A stretch of 64,000 nucleotides of DNA from Actinopolymorpha pittospori (GCF_014873875.1 NZ_JADBEM010000001.1:9548001-9612000); one strand, 5' to 3'. Positions 43,434 to 53,352 are shown, counted from the first letter of the stretch. Translations and numbers: made by a program. Notes: a model not told the origin generated them from the letters alone.

Positions 43434-45218
43434 ATGCATTGGAGAAGGCTGGTGGCAGCCGCCGGGGTGCTCGCCCTTGGCACCGCCGCCTGTGGCGGGG
43501 GTGCATCGCCCTCGGAACGAGCGGCGCAGGACAAGAAGGAGTCTCCGTCGGCGGCACCGCAGGGTGGCGGGTTCCAGGTCGTCGAGGACGCCAAGGCGGT
43601 CGGCCCGGCCAAGGACATCACGGGCGCCCAGAAGGGCGGCACGGTCACCGTCCTGACGGCTAACGCGCCGGAGACCTTCGACCCCACCCGCTCCTACTAC
43701 ATCGACACCGGTTCGGTGCTCCGCCTCACGGCCCGCACGTTGACGACGCTGGAGCTTCGCGACGACGGGAAGTACTACCTGATCCCCGACCTGGCGACGG
43801 ACCTCGGCCAGCACAACGACGACTACACCCAGTGGACCTTCAAGCTGAAGGACGGGATCAAGTACGAGGACGGCTCGCCGGTCACGGCGCAGGACCTCGC
43901 CTACTCGGTGAAGCGGTCCTTCGCGACCGAGGAACTGCCGGGTGGACCCGTCTACCAGCAGAGCTACTTCGTCGACGGCGCCACCTACAAGGGCCCGTTC
44001 AAGGCGGCGGCCCAGGGCGGCGGCATGGACTACGCCGGCGTGGAGACGCCGGACGACAGGACGCTGGTCCTGAAGATGGCCAAGCCGTTCCCGGACCTGC
44101 CCTACTACACGACGTTCCCGGTGTTCACGCCGATCCCGCGGGCCAAGGACACGAAGAGCAACTACGGCAACCACCCGCTCGCGACCGGACCGTACAAGTT
44201 CGAGTCGTATGAGAAGGGCAAGCGGCTCGTCCTGACGAAGAACGAGCAGTGGGACCCGGCGACCGACGCGGGTCGCCACCAGTACGTCGACAAGTACGAC
44301 TTCAAGTACAGCCAGAACCCGATCAAGCTGCAGGAGCAGCTGATCAACGACAACGGTCCGGACCAGACCGCGATCACCTACGACAGCGTCGACTCCTCCC
44401 TCCTGCCCAAGATCCAGGGCAAGGAGCCGGAGAAGCGGATGATGACCGGTGACGGCACCTGCACCACGTTCGTCTACCTGGACACGCGGAACATGCCGGT
44501 CGAGGTGCGCAAGGCGCTCGCGGTGGCGTGGCCGTACGACTCGCTGCACAAGGCGGCGGGCGAGAACCCGTTCACTTACGAGCCGGCGACGACAATCCTG
44601 CCGAAGGTGACGCCGGGGTGGCTCGACTTCGACGCCTTCGGCAACGGCTCGAAGGGCGACGGTGACCCCGCGAAGGCCAAGCAGATGCTCCAGGACGCCG
44701 GCAAGCTCGGCTTCGAGGTCGTCTGGGCCTACTCGAACGACAACGACATCGCCGCGCAGGTGTCGGCGGTGCGCGAGCAGAAGCTGAAGGCGGCGGGCTT
44801 CAAGGTCCGGGCCGTCCCGATGCCGCGCGACCAGCTGCGTGCCGAGCTCGAGAACCCCAAGTCCGAGATCAACATCCGCTCGGTGGGTTGGTGCCTCGAC
44901 TGGCCGTCGGGTACCACGGTCTTCCCGGCCATCTTCGACGGCCGACTGATCGCCCTGAACCCGAACGCCGCGCCGAACAAGTCCTTCCTCAACGAAGAGG
45001 ACGTCAACTCCGAGATCGACCGGATTTCGGCTCTGCCACTGGACCAGCAGTCCCCTGAGTGGGCCAAGCTGGACAAGATGGTTGTCGAGAAGTACGCCCC
45101 GGTGATTCCGGTCAGCTTCTCCAAGGTCAATTTCCTGTACGGATCCAAGGTCGGCGGTGTCGTTCTCGACCCGTTCGGCGGCGGTCCTGACTTCAGCAAG
45201 TTGTTCGTGAAGCAGTAG
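43434..45218 (+). CDS. ABC transporter substrate-binding lipoprotein, family 5 (oligopeptide type)
   Basis: 594 aa. A signal peptide with lipobox LALGTAAC anchors it outside the cell. SBP_bac_5 features include KGGTVTVLTANAPETFDPT, WTFKLKDGIKYEDGSPVTAQD and the C-terminal YAPVIPVSFSKVNFLYGSKV. ATG 43434 is placed after GGAGGG; an ATG four codons earlier overlaps that site. It binds peptides or similar solutes for import, yet no permease or ATPase gene is next to it, so it must use transporter parts encoded elsewhere. Confidence 0.93.
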   Translation: MHWRRLVAAAGVLALGTAACGGGASPSERAAQDKKESPSAAPQGGGFQVVEDAKAVGPAKDITGAQKGGTVTVLTANAPETFDPTRSYYIDTGSVLRLTARTLTTLELRDDGKYYLIPDLATDLGQHNDDYTQWTFKLKDGIKYEDGSPVTAQDLAYSVKRSFATEELPGGPVYQQSYFVDGATYKGPFKAAAQGGGMDYAGVETPDDRTLVLKMAKPFPDLPYYTTFPVFTPIPRAKDTKSNYGNHPLATGPYKFESYEKGKRLVLTKNEQWDPATDAGRHQYVDKYDFKYSQNPIKLQEQLINDNGPDQTAITYDSVDSSLLPKIQGKEPEKRMMTGDGTCTTFVYLDTRNMPVEVRKALAVAWPYDSLHKAAGENPFTYEPATTILPKVTPGWLDFDAFGNGSKGDGDPAKAKQMLQDAGKLGFEVVWAYSNDNDIAAQVSAVREQKLKAAGFKVRAVPMPRDQLRAELENPKSEINIRSVGWCLDWPSGTTVFPAIFDGRLIALNPNAAPNKSFLNEEDVNSEIDRISALPLDQQSPEWAKLDKMVVEKYAPVIPVSFSKVNFLYGSKVGGVVLDPFGGGPDFSKLFVKQ

Positions 45219-45564
45219 TCCGCGCCGCGCGGTCCGCGCACACGGAATCCGTAACCAGTTCCGTCACCAGGTGGCGGTGGTCCGGCCTCGAGCCGGGCCA
45301 CCGCCACAGTGGTCCCACCGCAGGTCCCCGCGCGGAATCTCCCCTCGTCAGCCCCGTCAGCACCGAGTTTCACCGAGGCGAAAAGTGCCACCAGCTCCTC
45401 AATATCAACACCATGAGCAACCTCGAATTGACACAGCGTAGTCAAATGAAGGTTGCCTCCCGGCGGCAGTTCGCGTGCATCCGCGGCACTTTTCTAAAAG
45501 CTGCTGCATCTGCCACCGAATCGCTGGCATCGTGTCCTTTCGTAACACGGCGATCGGGGACACC
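45219..45564. other. Intergenic region without a gene
   Basis: About 346 bases after the binding-protein gene. The first 90 contain a strong hairpin (listed separately). The rest is somewhat AT-richer and shows no convincing frame or recognisable promoter. Confidence 0.4.
45271..45307 (+). terminator. Hairpin terminator after the binding-protein gene
   Basis: A 16-bp stem (45271-45286 with 45292-45307) with one G-U pair and a five-base loop CTCGA. It is 52 bases after the stop codon. There is no long T-tract, as usual in actinomycetes. Confidence 0.75.
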
Positions 45565-45732
45565 ATGGACTGGAAAATTGTCGTGGCGATCATTGTCACC
45601 GGGTCCGTCGGCCTCATGATCATTTCCATGATTGTCGGCACTGTGCGCAGCACAAGAGGCGGCCTCGACTGGGATCACGCCAGAGATCGAAGCTTCCGCC
45701 CCTGGGACGACGATCGGTCGGCCGACGACTGA
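45565..45732 (+). CDS. Small single-pass membrane protein (55 aa)
   Basis: Starts MDWKIVVAIIVTGSVGLMII, one hydrophobic helix, followed by a charged tail (DWDHARDRSFRPWDDDRSAD). ATG 45565 has GGGGA upstream; a longer frame upstream is not membrane-like. No family recognised. Confidence 0.5.
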   Translation: MDWKIVVAIIVTGSVGLMIISMIVGTVRSTRGGLDWDHARDRSFRPWDDDRSADD

Positions 45733-45787
45733 CGGACCGCCCAGGCATGACCGGGCGACCGGCGTCACGGCGCAACCGGCGACACGG

Positions 45788-46393
45788 TCAACCCTCGACC
45801 ACGTCCGCACTCCGTCCTCGCAACAGTGGCAACAACACCTCGTCGACGATCTGCTCGAGTTCGACCGGTCGCAGCTGGCGCCCCTCCAACAGGTTGCCCT
45901 GGAAGACCAGCGCGGGAGCGGTCCGGACGACCAGCGGAGTCACGGCACCGGGACCGATCTCGCCTCGGTCGACCGCGCCCCGGAGCAGGCGTTCCAGCAG
46001 CGCGAGGCGCGGCTCGAGCACCTTCTCACGCAGCGCGCCGCGAAGCTCGGGATCGTGGAACAGTTCCCCGAGCAGCGCCGCACCCGGCAGGTCCCGCCGC
46101 GCCCCCATGGCCTCGTTCATCACCGACACCAGGACGAGGAGATCGGCGCGGAGCGTGCCCGGAAACTCGACGGCATAGGGGTCGGGAAGGGCGCTGCGCA
46201 GAGTGTCGAGGACGAGCTCCCGCTTGGAGGGCCAGCGCCGGTAGAGAGCAGCCTTGCCGGTCCCGGCTCGCTCGGCCACGCCGTCCATCGTCAGCGCGGT
46301 GTATCCCGTCTCCGCGATCTCGGCCAGGGTCGCGGCGTGGATGGCACGGCGCAACGTCTCCCCACGACGTCGGGTCTTCGTGTCCGCGGCCAT
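45788..46393 (-). CDS. TetR/AcrR family regulator
   Basis: 201 aa. HTH LTMDGVAERAGTGKAALYRRWPSK, followed by a TetR_C domain with LPGAALLGELFHDPELR. It is divergent from the flavin monooxygenase, the usual arrangement for a drug- or flavonoid-responsive repressor and its target. The inverted repeats at 46402-46466 are operator candidates. No ribosome-binding site is visible; the start may be leaderless. Confidence 0.9.
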   Translation of the reverse strand: MAADTKTRRRGETLRRAIHAATLAEIAETGYTALTMDGVAERAGTGKAALYRRWPSKRELVLDTLRSALPDPYAVEFPGTLRADLLVLVSVMNEAMGARRDLPGAALLGELFHDPELRGALREKVLEPRLALLERLLRGAVDRGEIGPGAVTPLVVRTAPALVFQGNLLEGRQLRPVELEQIVDEVLLPLLRGRSADVVEG

Positions 46394-46401
46394 ACGCCCG
46401 A

Positions 46402-46487
46402 TAGTAGACGCTTGCGTTCCCTGGGCGATCGACTACGCTCGAACTAAGGAACTGGCTCGTCTACTAAGACAGGCCGCCCGGCCTGTC
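46402..46487. promoter_or_regulatory. Inverted-repeat operator candidate and hairpin upstream of monooxygenase
   Basis: TAGTAGACG (46402-46410) and CGTCTACTA (46458-46466) form a perfect 9-bp inverted repeat 47 bases apart, in the TetR/monooxygenase intergenic region. A 20-base hairpin (GACAGGCCG, loop CC, CGGCCTGTC; 46468-46487) lies just before the ribosome-binding site. Confidence 0.5.
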
Positions 46488-46501
46488 CGAGGGAGACCCC
46501 C

Positions 46502-47806
46502 ATGACGGACGACCGATCCACCCGAACCGACCGAAGCCAAGCCCACACCCCAGCCACCCGAACGACCAGGACGACGGCCTGCGTCGTCGGAGGCGGACCC
46601 GCCGGAGTCATGCTCGGGTTCCTGCTGGCCCGGGCCGGCGTCAGGGTGACCGTGCTCGAGAAGCACGCCGACTTCCTCCGCGACTTCCGCGGCGACACCG
46701 TTCACCCGTCCACCCTCGAACTCCTGACCGAGCTGGGCCTGCGGGAACGGCTGGAGAAAGTGCACCACCAGCGCATCTCCCAGGTCTGCTTCGACCGGGA
46801 CGGCCAGCAGGTCACCGCGGTCGACTTCAGCCACCTCCCCGTCCGGCATCCCTACGTCGCGCTGGTGCCGCAGTGGGACTTCCTGGAGATGCTGGCCGCG
46901 CAGGCCGACACCTACCCCGAGTTCGACCTGCGCCGAAACGCCGAGGCGTACGAGCTCGTCCGTGAGGACGGTCGAGTGGTGGGCGTACGGTTCCGCGACC
47001 CCGACGGCGACCACGTGGTGCGTGCCGCCCTGACGTTCGCGACCGACGGGCGCCACTCGACCATCCGGCAGGCGTCCGGGCTTCGGTCGCGCACCTTCGG
47101 GGCGCCGATGGACGTCGTGTGGTTCCGGCTTCCCCGCAAGGACGAGGATCCGCTCGAGGAGGCACTCACCCTGCGGCTGCGTTCTGGTCGCGGTGTGGCG
47201 GCGATCCCGCGTGACACCTACTGGCAGCTCGCCTACATCATCCGCAAGGGCGGCTTCGGCGCCCTCCGCGCGCAGGGCATCGACGCGCTGCGGCGCGGAG
47301 TCGCGGAGACCGTGCCGTTCCTCGCCGACCGGGTCGACCAGCTCGCCGGCTTCGAGGACACCAGCGTGCTGGAGGTCCGGGTCGACCGGCTGCGGCGCTG
47401 GCACCAGCCCGGGCTGCTGCTCCTCGGAGACGCGGCCCACGCGATGTCACCGCTCGGCGGCGTCGGGATCAACCTCGCCGTCCAGGACGCCGTGGCCGCC
47501 GCCAACATGCTCACCGAGCCGCTCCGGACCGCCCAGAACCTCGGAACCCCGGTGCCGGAACGCGCCCTGGCCGCCGTCCAGCACCGCCGGCAGGTTCCGA
47601 CCATCGCGACCCAGACCTTCCAGCGGTTCGTGCAGAGCGTCGCGGTGGCCCCCATGCTGCGGGCGGATCCCGACGATCACACGGCACGGATGCCGGTCCC
47701 GCCACTGGTCCTCCCGCTGGTGCGCAGGCCGCTCGGCCGGCTGATCGGTCTCGGCATCCGGCCGGAGCACGTCCGGACCCGGCCAGCGTCCGCCGCGCGA
47801 ACCTGA
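46502..47806 (+). CDS. FAD-dependent monooxygenase (PHBH/aromatic hydroxylase type)
   Basis: 434 aa. GGGPAGVMLGFLLARAG binds ADP, the DG motif is FATDGRHSTIR and the GD motif is LLLGDAAHAMSPLGGVGIN, all typical of group A flavin hydroxylases. ATG 46502 follows GAGGGAG. Likely hydroxylates an aromatic or xenobiotic compound using NAD(P)H, perhaps giving antibiotic modification. Regulated probably by the divergent TetR. Confidence 0.92.
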   Translation: MTDDRSTRTDRSQAHTPATRTTRTTACVVGGGPAGVMLGFLLARAGVRVTVLEKHADFLRDFRGDTVHPSTLELLTELGLRERLEKVHHQRISQVCFDRDGQQVTAVDFSHLPVRHPYVALVPQWDFLEMLAAQADTYPEFDLRRNAEAYELVREDGRVVGVRFRDPDGDHVVRAALTFATDGRHSTIRQASGLRSRTFGAPMDVVWFRLPRKDEDPLEEALTLRLRSGRGVAAIPRDTYWQLAYIIRKGGFGALRAQGIDALRRGVAETVPFLADRVDQLAGFEDTSVLEVRVDRLRRWHQPGLLLLGDAAHAMSPLGGVGINLAVQDAVAAANMLTEPLRTAQNLGTPVPERALAAVQHRRQVPTIATQTFQRFVQSVAVAPMLRADPDDHTARMPVPPLVLPLVRRPLGRLIGLGIRPEHVRTRPASAART

Positions 47807-47879
47807 GCCCACGCACCGCCCACCGTGACGCGGCTCTAGGGTCGGAGAGGAGTGGACGGCCGACCACCGGAAGGAAACC

Positions 47880-48668
47880 ATGGGCGACTTCGCGGGCAAG
47901 GTGGCACTCGTCGCGGGCGGCGGGTCAGGAATCGGTAGGGCCGTCGTCGAATGCCTCGCCGCGGCGGGCGCCACGGTCGTCGCGTGCACGAACGTCGAGG
48001 AGCAGGCGCGCGCCGTGCGGGCCGAGGTCGGCGGCGAGGTCAGCGCGGTGGTCGCCGACGTCACCCGGGCCGAGGACGTACGCCGGTTCGTCGCGGAGGC
48101 CTCCGCGGAGCACGGCGGCGTCGACGTCCTGGTCAACTCCGCCGGCATCCAGCGCTACGGCACCGTCGAGGAGACGACCGAGGAGCTGTGGGACGAGGTG
48201 CTCGACGTCAACCTCAAGGCGATGTACCTCACCTCCCACTTCGCCGTACCCCACCTGCGGGCTCGGGGCGGTGGCGCGATCGTCAACGTGTCCTCGGTGC
48301 AGGCCTTCGTCGCACAGGACCGGGTCGCGGCCTACGCCGCGTCGAAGGGCGGCATCATCGCGTTGACGAAGGCGATGGCCGTCGACCACGCCAAGGACGG
48401 CATCCGCGTCAACGCCGTGTGTCCCGGCTCGGTCGACACCCCGATGCTGCGCTGGTCGGCTGACCTGCACCGCGGCGACCGGGCCGTCGAGGAGGTCCTG
48501 CGCGACTGGGGCCGCAGCCATCCACTCGGCCGGATCGCCCAGCCGGCGGAGGTCGCCGAGCTCGTGGCGTTCCTGGCGAGCGACCGCGCGTCGTTCATCA
48601 CCGGCGCCGACTACCGTGTCGACGGCGGCCTGCTCGCCACCGTCCCCGTCACCCTTCCTCAGGAGTAG
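47880..48668 (+). CDS. SDR family oxidoreductase, sugar-dehydrogenase type
   Basis: 262 aa classical [14 protein letters not shown] cofactor loop, NSAGIQ (NNAG variant), and the YAASK catalytic pair with upstream NVSS Ser. The C-terminal GADYRVDGG is typical. AAGGAAACC precedes the ATG. It lies eight bases before the enolase-superfamily gene, so the pair probably acts in one sugar or sugar-acid pathway. Confidence 0.92.
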   Translation: MGDFAGKVALVAGGGSGIGRAVVECLAAAGATVVACTNVEEQARAVRAEVGGEVSAVVADVTRAEDVRRFVAEASAEHGGVDVLVNSAGIQRYGTVEETTEELWDEVLDVNLKAMYLTSHFAVPHLRARGGGAIVNVSSVQAFVAQDRVAAYAASKGGIIALTKAMAVDHAKDGIRVNAVCPGSVDTPMLRWSADLHRGDRAVEEVLRDWGRSHPLGRIAQPAEVAELVAFLASDRASFITGADYRVDGGLLATVPVTLPQE

Positions 48669-48675
48669 TCGCTCG

Positions 48676-49893
48676 ATGAAGATCACCGACCTGCGTGCCA
48701 CCACGGTCACCGTCCCGTTGGAGGCGCCGCTGCGTCACTCCAACGGCGCGCACTGGGGTCGTTTCGTCCGCACCATCGTCGAGGTCGACACCGACGAGGG
48801 CATCACCGGACTGGGTGAGATGGGTGGCGGCGGTCAGAGCGCCGAGCTCGCGTTCGCCGGGCTGCGGCCCTATCTGCTCGGGCACGACCCGTTCGCGCTG
48901 GAGTCGCTGCGCTTCCGGATCGCCAACCCCACCGCGTCTCTCTACAACAACCGGACCCAGCTGCTCGCGGCGATCGAGTTCGCCTGCCTCGACATCGCCG
49001 GGAAGGCGCTCGGCACCCCGGTCTACAACCTGCTCGGCGGCAAGGTCCGCGACCAGGTGGAGTTCGCGAGTTACCTGTTCTTCCGGTACGCCGACACCGC
49101 GACCGGCCTGGGCGAGGTCCGCACGCCGGACCAGCTCGTCGAACACGCCCTCGCCCTGAAGGAGGCGCACGGCTTCACCACGCACAAGCTGAAGGGTGGG
49201 GTCTTCTCGCCGGCCCACGAACTCGAGGCCTACCGCGCGGTGGCGGAGGCGCTGCCGGGCGACCGCTTCCGCTACGACCCCAACTGCGCTCTCTCGGTCG
49301 AGGAGGCGATCCGCTTCGGCCGGGCCATCGAGGACCTCGACAACGACTACTACGAGGACCCGACGTGGGGACTGAACGGCATGCGCCGGGTGCGTGACGC
49401 CGTGGCCATTCCCCTCGCGACGAACACCGTGGTCGTCAACTTCGAACAGCTCGCGACCAACCTGCGCGACCCGGCGGTCGACACGATCCTGCTGGACACG
49501 ACGTTCTGGGGCGGGGTCCGCGCCTGTGTGAAGGCCGCGAACGTGTGCGAGACGTTCCAGCAGTCCATCGCCGTCCACTCCTCCGACGAGCTCGGCATCC
49601 AGCTCGCGACCATGCTCCATCTCGGTGCCGTCCTCCCCAACCTCACGCTGGCGGCCGACGCCCACTACCACCACCTGACCGACGACGTACTGGTCGGCGG
49701 GAAGCTCACCTACCAGGACGGCCGCATCGCGGTGCCCGACGGTCCCGGGCTCGGCGTGACGCTCGACCGCGACAAGCTCGCGAAGTACGCCGAGCTCTAC
49801 CGCGAGCTCGGCGACTACCCCTACGACCGGGACCCCGGCCGCCCGGACTGGTACCCGCTGGTCCCCAACACCGACTGGGCCGACCCCAGCTAG
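48676..49893 (+). CDS. Enolase superfamily dehydratase, glucarate-dehydratase-like
   Basis: 405 aa MR/MLE-fold protein. The N-terminal cap is followed by the KxK motif in THKLKGG, metal ligands in RYDPNC and YYEDPT, the TNTVV strand, and [16 protein letters not shown], which matches the His-containing loop of glucarate dehydratase-type enzymes. It should abstract a proton alpha to a carboxylate and lose water. The substrate (glucarate, galactarate or similar) is not certain. Its operon has an SDR upstream and a Gfo/Idh/MocA gene downstream. Confidence 0.9.
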   Translation: MKITDLRATTVTVPLEAPLRHSNGAHWGRFVRTIVEVDTDEGITGLGEMGGGGQSAELAFAGLRPYLLGHDPFALESLRFRIANPTASLYNNRTQLLAAIEFACLDIAGKALGTPVYNLLGGKVRDQVEFASYLFFRYADTATGLGEVRTPDQLVEHALALKEAHGFTTHKLKGGVFSPAHELEAYRAVAEALPGDRFRYDPNCALSVEEAIRFGRAIEDLDNDYYEDPTWGLNGMRRVRDAVAIPLATNTVVVNFEQLATNLRDPAVDTILLDTTFWGGVRACVKAANVCETFQQSIAVHSSDELGIQLATMLHLGAVLPNLTLAADAHYHHLTDDVLVGGKLTYQDGRIAVPDGPGLGVTLDRDKLAKYAELYRELGDYPYDRDPGRPDWYPLVPNTDWADPS

Positions 49894-50031
49894 GCAGACG
49901 CACCCTCGGTCTGTCTCACCTGGCGGGTCGGCCACAAGCGGGCCATCGCCGTGACCTCGTGACCACGCGCCGGTAGCGTGCGAGGCCCCAGGCCCGCCTG
50001 GGCCCTCGGCAACCACATTCCAGGAGGAATG

Positions 50032-51105
50032 ATGGAGCGGCTACGCGCGGCGATCGTCGGAACGGGTGGTATCGCGAGGGCACACGTGCGCGGGCTGCGG
50101 GCGCTTGCCGACCAGGTCGAGATCGTGGCGGCCACCGACATCGACGCCGAACGACTGGAGACGTTCGGTGCGGAATGGGAGATCCCGAAGCGCTACCGTT
50201 CCGTCGACGAACTCCTCGCGGCCGAACGCCTCGACCTGGTTCACATCTGCACACCTCCGGGCGCGCACGCCGAACCGGCGATCAAGGCCCTGGAGGCCGG
50301 CGCCACCGTGGTGTGTGAGAAGCCGCCGTGCCTCACCCTCACGGAGTTCGACCGGATCCTCGCCGCCGAGGAACGCAACCCCGGACGCTTCGTCGGCATC
50401 TTCCAACACCGGTTCGGAACGGCGGCACAGACCGCCAAGGACCTCATCGACGCGGGCCGGTTCGGCCGGCCGTTGGTCGCGATCTGCCACACGCTGTGGT
50501 ACCGCCCGGACGCCTACTACGAGGTCGAGTGGCGCGGCCGGTGGGACACCGAGGGCGGCGGACCGACGATGGGGCACGGAATCCACCAGTTCGACCTGCT
50601 CGGGCACCTGCTCGGCGACTGGACGGAGATCTCGGCGCTCGCGCCGCGGCTCGCCCGCGACGTGGAGACCGAGGACGTGTCCTTCGCCCACCTCACCTTC
50701 GCCAACGGTGCCGTCGCGAGCATCGTCAACAGCGTCTTGTCACCGCGGCAGGAAAGCTACCTGCGCTTCGACTTCACCGAGGCCACCCTGGAACTCTCGC
50801 ACCTGTACGGCCACCGGCTGGACTCCTGGAGCTACACGCCGGCACCCGGGTTCGCACAGGACCCGCCGCTGTGGCCGCCGCGCGGCGAGGAGGTGCCGAG
50901 CGGACACCAGGCGCAGTTCGGCGAACTCCTCGACAGCCTGCGGGCCGGCCGGCGACCGGCCTGCACAGGTGCCGGGTTGCGGCGTACGGTCGAGATCGTC
51001 ACCGGCATCTACGCCTCCGCCTTCACCGGCAAGCCCGTCACGAGGGCGGACCTCGACGCGACCAGCCCGTTCTACCACCGCCTCAACGGAGCCGATCCGG
51101 CCTGA
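50032..51105 (+). CDS. Gfo/Idh/MocA family oxidoreductase
   Basis: 357 aa. The Rossmann motif GTGGIARAHVRG is followed by CEKPPCLTLTEF (the EKP motif with catalytic Lys) and GGGPTMGHGIHQFDLLGHL (the conserved His region). ATG 50032 is preferred over 50029 because AGGAGG lies four bases upstream. Likely a sugar or inositol dehydrogenase acting with the SDR and dehydratase upstream; the gap to that pair is 138 bases. Confidence 0.92.
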   Translation: MERLRAAIVGTGGIARAHVRGLRALADQVEIVAATDIDAERLETFGAEWEIPKRYRSVDELLAAERLDLVHICTPPGAHAEPAIKALEAGATVVCEKPPCLTLTEFDRILAAEERNPGRFVGIFQHRFGTAAQTAKDLIDAGRFGRPLVAICHTLWYRPDAYYEVEWRGRWDTEGGGPTMGHGIHQFDLLGHLLGDWTEISALAPRLARDVETEDVSFAHLTFANGAVASIVNSVLSPRQESYLRFDFTEATLELSHLYGHRLDSWSYTPAPGFAQDPPLWPPRGEEVPSGHQAQFGELLDSLRAGRRPACTGAGLRRTVEIVTGIYASAFTGKPVTRADLDATSPFYHRLNGADPA

Positions 51106-51343
51106 CCGAGCTACGCCCACCAGTGTCAAGGGCTCCTTGCCGGTGGCGGTGGCACGGCGGGACGCACGCGGGTCGAGTGGGCCGTCGTCTACCGGACCAT
51201 CCGGAGCTTCCGGACATTCCCAACAAAGTGGCGTCCAGACCGGCCGCAAGGCCAGCGGAGCCGCGGAGGCGTAGGAGCGGGTGGACGGCCGTGTCCGATT
51301 CCCGCTGGCCCGGCGCGGGCTCGCGTGTCAGGCTCGACCTGTG

Positions 51344-52846
51344 ATGCCGTCGTTCGAACAGTGCTACCGGGCCGTCGAGTCGCGGGACTCCCGCTTCGAC
51401 GGGTGGATCTACATCGCCGTGACCTCGACCGGCATCTACTGCCGCCCGAGTTGTCCCGCCACCATGCCCAAGCGGCAGAACTCCAGGTTCTACGCCACCG
51501 CGGCGGCCGCGCAGGAGGCCGGTTTCCGGGCCTGCCGGCGCTGCCTGCCCGACGCGGTCCCCGGCTCACCGGAGTGGGACCTGCGGGCGGACGTGGCGGC
51601 CCGGGCGATGCGGCTCGTCGACGATGGTGTGGTCGAACGCGAGGGAGTGGGTGGCCTGGCCGCCCGGCTCGGCTACACCCCTCGCCACCTCGGCCGGCTG
51701 CTCGTCAGTGAGCTCGGCGCCGGGCCACTGGCCCTGGCCCGCGCCCGCCGGGCGCACACCGCCCGGCTGCTCCTCGAGACCACCGCGCTGCCGATCACCG
51801 ACGTGGCGTTCGCGGCGGGGTTCGGCAGCGTCCGCCAGTTCAACGACACGATCCGCACGGTGTTCGCGTCCACACCGACCGAGGTACGTCAGGCCTCCCG
51901 GCGCAAGGAGCCGACGAACGGCGCGGTCGTCCTCCGGCTCCCCTACCGCCCGCCCTACGACGTGGACTCGGTGTGGCGCTATCTCCAGGGCCGGCTCGTA
52001 CCCGGTCTGGAGGAGGTCGACGGTCCGACCTATCGACGGGCGGTCCAACTCCACCACGGCGCGGCGATCCTCGAACTCACCCCAGGCGACGGCTTCGTCC
52101 GGTGCGCACTCCGGCTCGACGACCTGCGTGACCTCGGTCCGGCCGCCGCCCGCTGCCGTCGGTTGCTGCACCTCGACGCCGACCCGGCCGGCGTCGCGGA
52201 GGTCCTCGGCCGTGATCCGCTGCTCGGCCCCCTGGTACGGGCCCGCCCCGGCCTGCGGGTCCCGGGCAGCGTCGACCCGTTCGAGACGGCCGTCCGCGCG
52301 GTGATCGGTCAGCAGGTCTCGGTCTCCGCCGCGGCCACGGTCGCCGGCCGGCTGGTCACGACCTACGCCGACCCGCTCGCCCACCCGAGCGGGTCGCTGA
52401 CCCACACCTTCCCCACCGCGGAGTCGCTGGCCAGCGCCGACCGGCTGCCGATGCCGAAGGCTCGGACCCGCACCCTCACGGCCCTTGCGGCGGGCGTCGT
52501 CCGCGGTGACCTGGACCTGTCGCCGGGAGCCGACCAGGCCGAGGCGGACGCCGCGCTGCGGGCACTGCCCGGCCTGGGTCCCTGGACCGCGTCGTACGTC
52601 GCGCTGCGCGGGCTCGGCGACCCCGACGCGTTCCCCGGCACGGACCTCGGCATCCGGCGCGCGCTGGTACGGCTCGGCGTGGAGGACCAACCGCAGGCCA
52701 TCGCGGCCCTGGCCGAGCGCTGGCGTCCCCTGCGCAGCTACGCCGCCCAGCATCTGTGGACGCACGGGAGCGCGGCCGGCCTGGACGGCGGGGGCGAGAC
52801 TGGTGGCCTCGGTACGAAGAACCACCACGAAGGACAGGCGGCATGA
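51344..52846 (+). CDS. AdaA-AlkA fusion: methyl-responsive activator and 3-methyladenine DNA glycosylase
   Basis: 500 aa. The N-terminal Ada zinc domain (GIYCRPSCPA with methyl-accepting Cys, then CRRCLPD) precedes an AraC HTH region (LGYTPRHLGRLL, ITDVAFAAGFGSVRQFND). The second half is an AlkA domain with LPGLGPWTASYVALRGLGD helix-hairpin-helix and catalytic Asp in FPGTDLG. It senses phosphotriester damage and excises alkylated bases. The stop overlaps the ogt start (ATGA), so repair by base excision and by direct reversal are coupled. Confidence 0.95.
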   Translation: MPSFEQCYRAVESRDSRFDGWIYIAVTSTGIYCRPSCPATMPKRQNSRFYATAAAAQEAGFRACRRCLPDAVPGSPEWDLRADVAARAMRLVDDGVVEREGVGGLAARLGYTPRHLGRLLVSELGAGPLALARARRAHTARLLLETTALPITDVAFAAGFGSVRQFNDTIRTVFASTPTEVRQASRRKEPTNGAVVLRLPYRPPYDVDSVWRYLQGRLVPGLEEVDGPTYRRAVQLHHGAAILELTPGDGFVRCALRLDDLRDLGPAAARCRRLLHLDADPAGVAEVLGRDPLLGPLVRARPGLRVPGSVDPFETAVRAVIGQQVSVSAAATVAGRLVTTYADPLAHPSGSLTHTFPTAESLASADRLPMPKARTRTLTALAAGVVRGDLDLSPGADQAEADAALRALPGLGPWTASYVALRGLGDPDAFPGTDLGIRRALVRLGVEDQPQAIAALAERWRPLRSYAAQHLWTHGSAAGLDGGGETGGLGTKNHHEGQAA

Positions 52847-53352
52847 CCAGCGACCCCCGCGGCGATGCGACCGGAACCTGCACGATCGACTCCCCGGTCG
52901 GCGCCCTGGAACTCCGGACCAGCGCCGGCCGGCTCACCACGATCTGGTTCGCCGGGGACGCACCGCCCAGCCGCGGCGACCTCGACGACGACCCGGTTCT
53001 CGCCGCGTCGGTGGAGCAGTTGCGGGCGTACTTCGCCGGTGCGCTGACGGAGTTCGACCTGCCGCTGTCGATGGCGGGGACGCCGTTCCAGCGCCAGGTC
53101 TGGACCACCCTGACGCAGATCCCGTACGCCGAGACCTGGACCTACGGCGATCTCGCCCACCGGGTCGGCATGCCCACGGGCGCCCGCGCGGTCGGCGCGG
53201 CCAACGGGCAGAACCCGCTGCCGATCGTCGTCCCGTGCCACCGGGTGGTCGGGACGAACGGACGGCTGGTCGGGTACGGCGGTGGGCTCGACCGGAAGGT
53301 GACCCTGCTGGAGCTGGAGGCGAAGGTCAGGTTCGAGCGCGATTTCGGCTGA
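52843..53352 (+). CDS. ogt: Methylated-DNA--protein-cysteine methyltransferase (Ogt)
   Basis: 169 aa. Active-site PCHRV with the acceptor Cys, the preceding NPLPIVV, and the helix-turn-helix TPFQRQVWTTL. It removes alkyl groups from O6 of guanine irreversibly. The ATG overlaps the AdaA-AlkA stop. No separate N-terminal Ada domain is fused to it. Confidence 0.95.
   Translation: MTSDPRGDATGTCTIDSPVGALELRTSAGRLTTIWFAGDAPPSRGDLDDDPVLAASVEQLRAYFAGALTEFDLPLSMAGTPFQRQVWTTLTQIPYAETWTYGDLAHRVGMPTGARAVGAANGQNPLPIVVPCHRVVGTNGRLVGYGGGLDRKVTLLELEAKVRFERDFG

Noticed and set aside
43350-45385. CGAAAAGTGCC present before and after the binding-protein gene
   Set aside because: Looked like flanking direct repeats of an insertion, but 11 bases without any mobile gene or target duplication is not enough.
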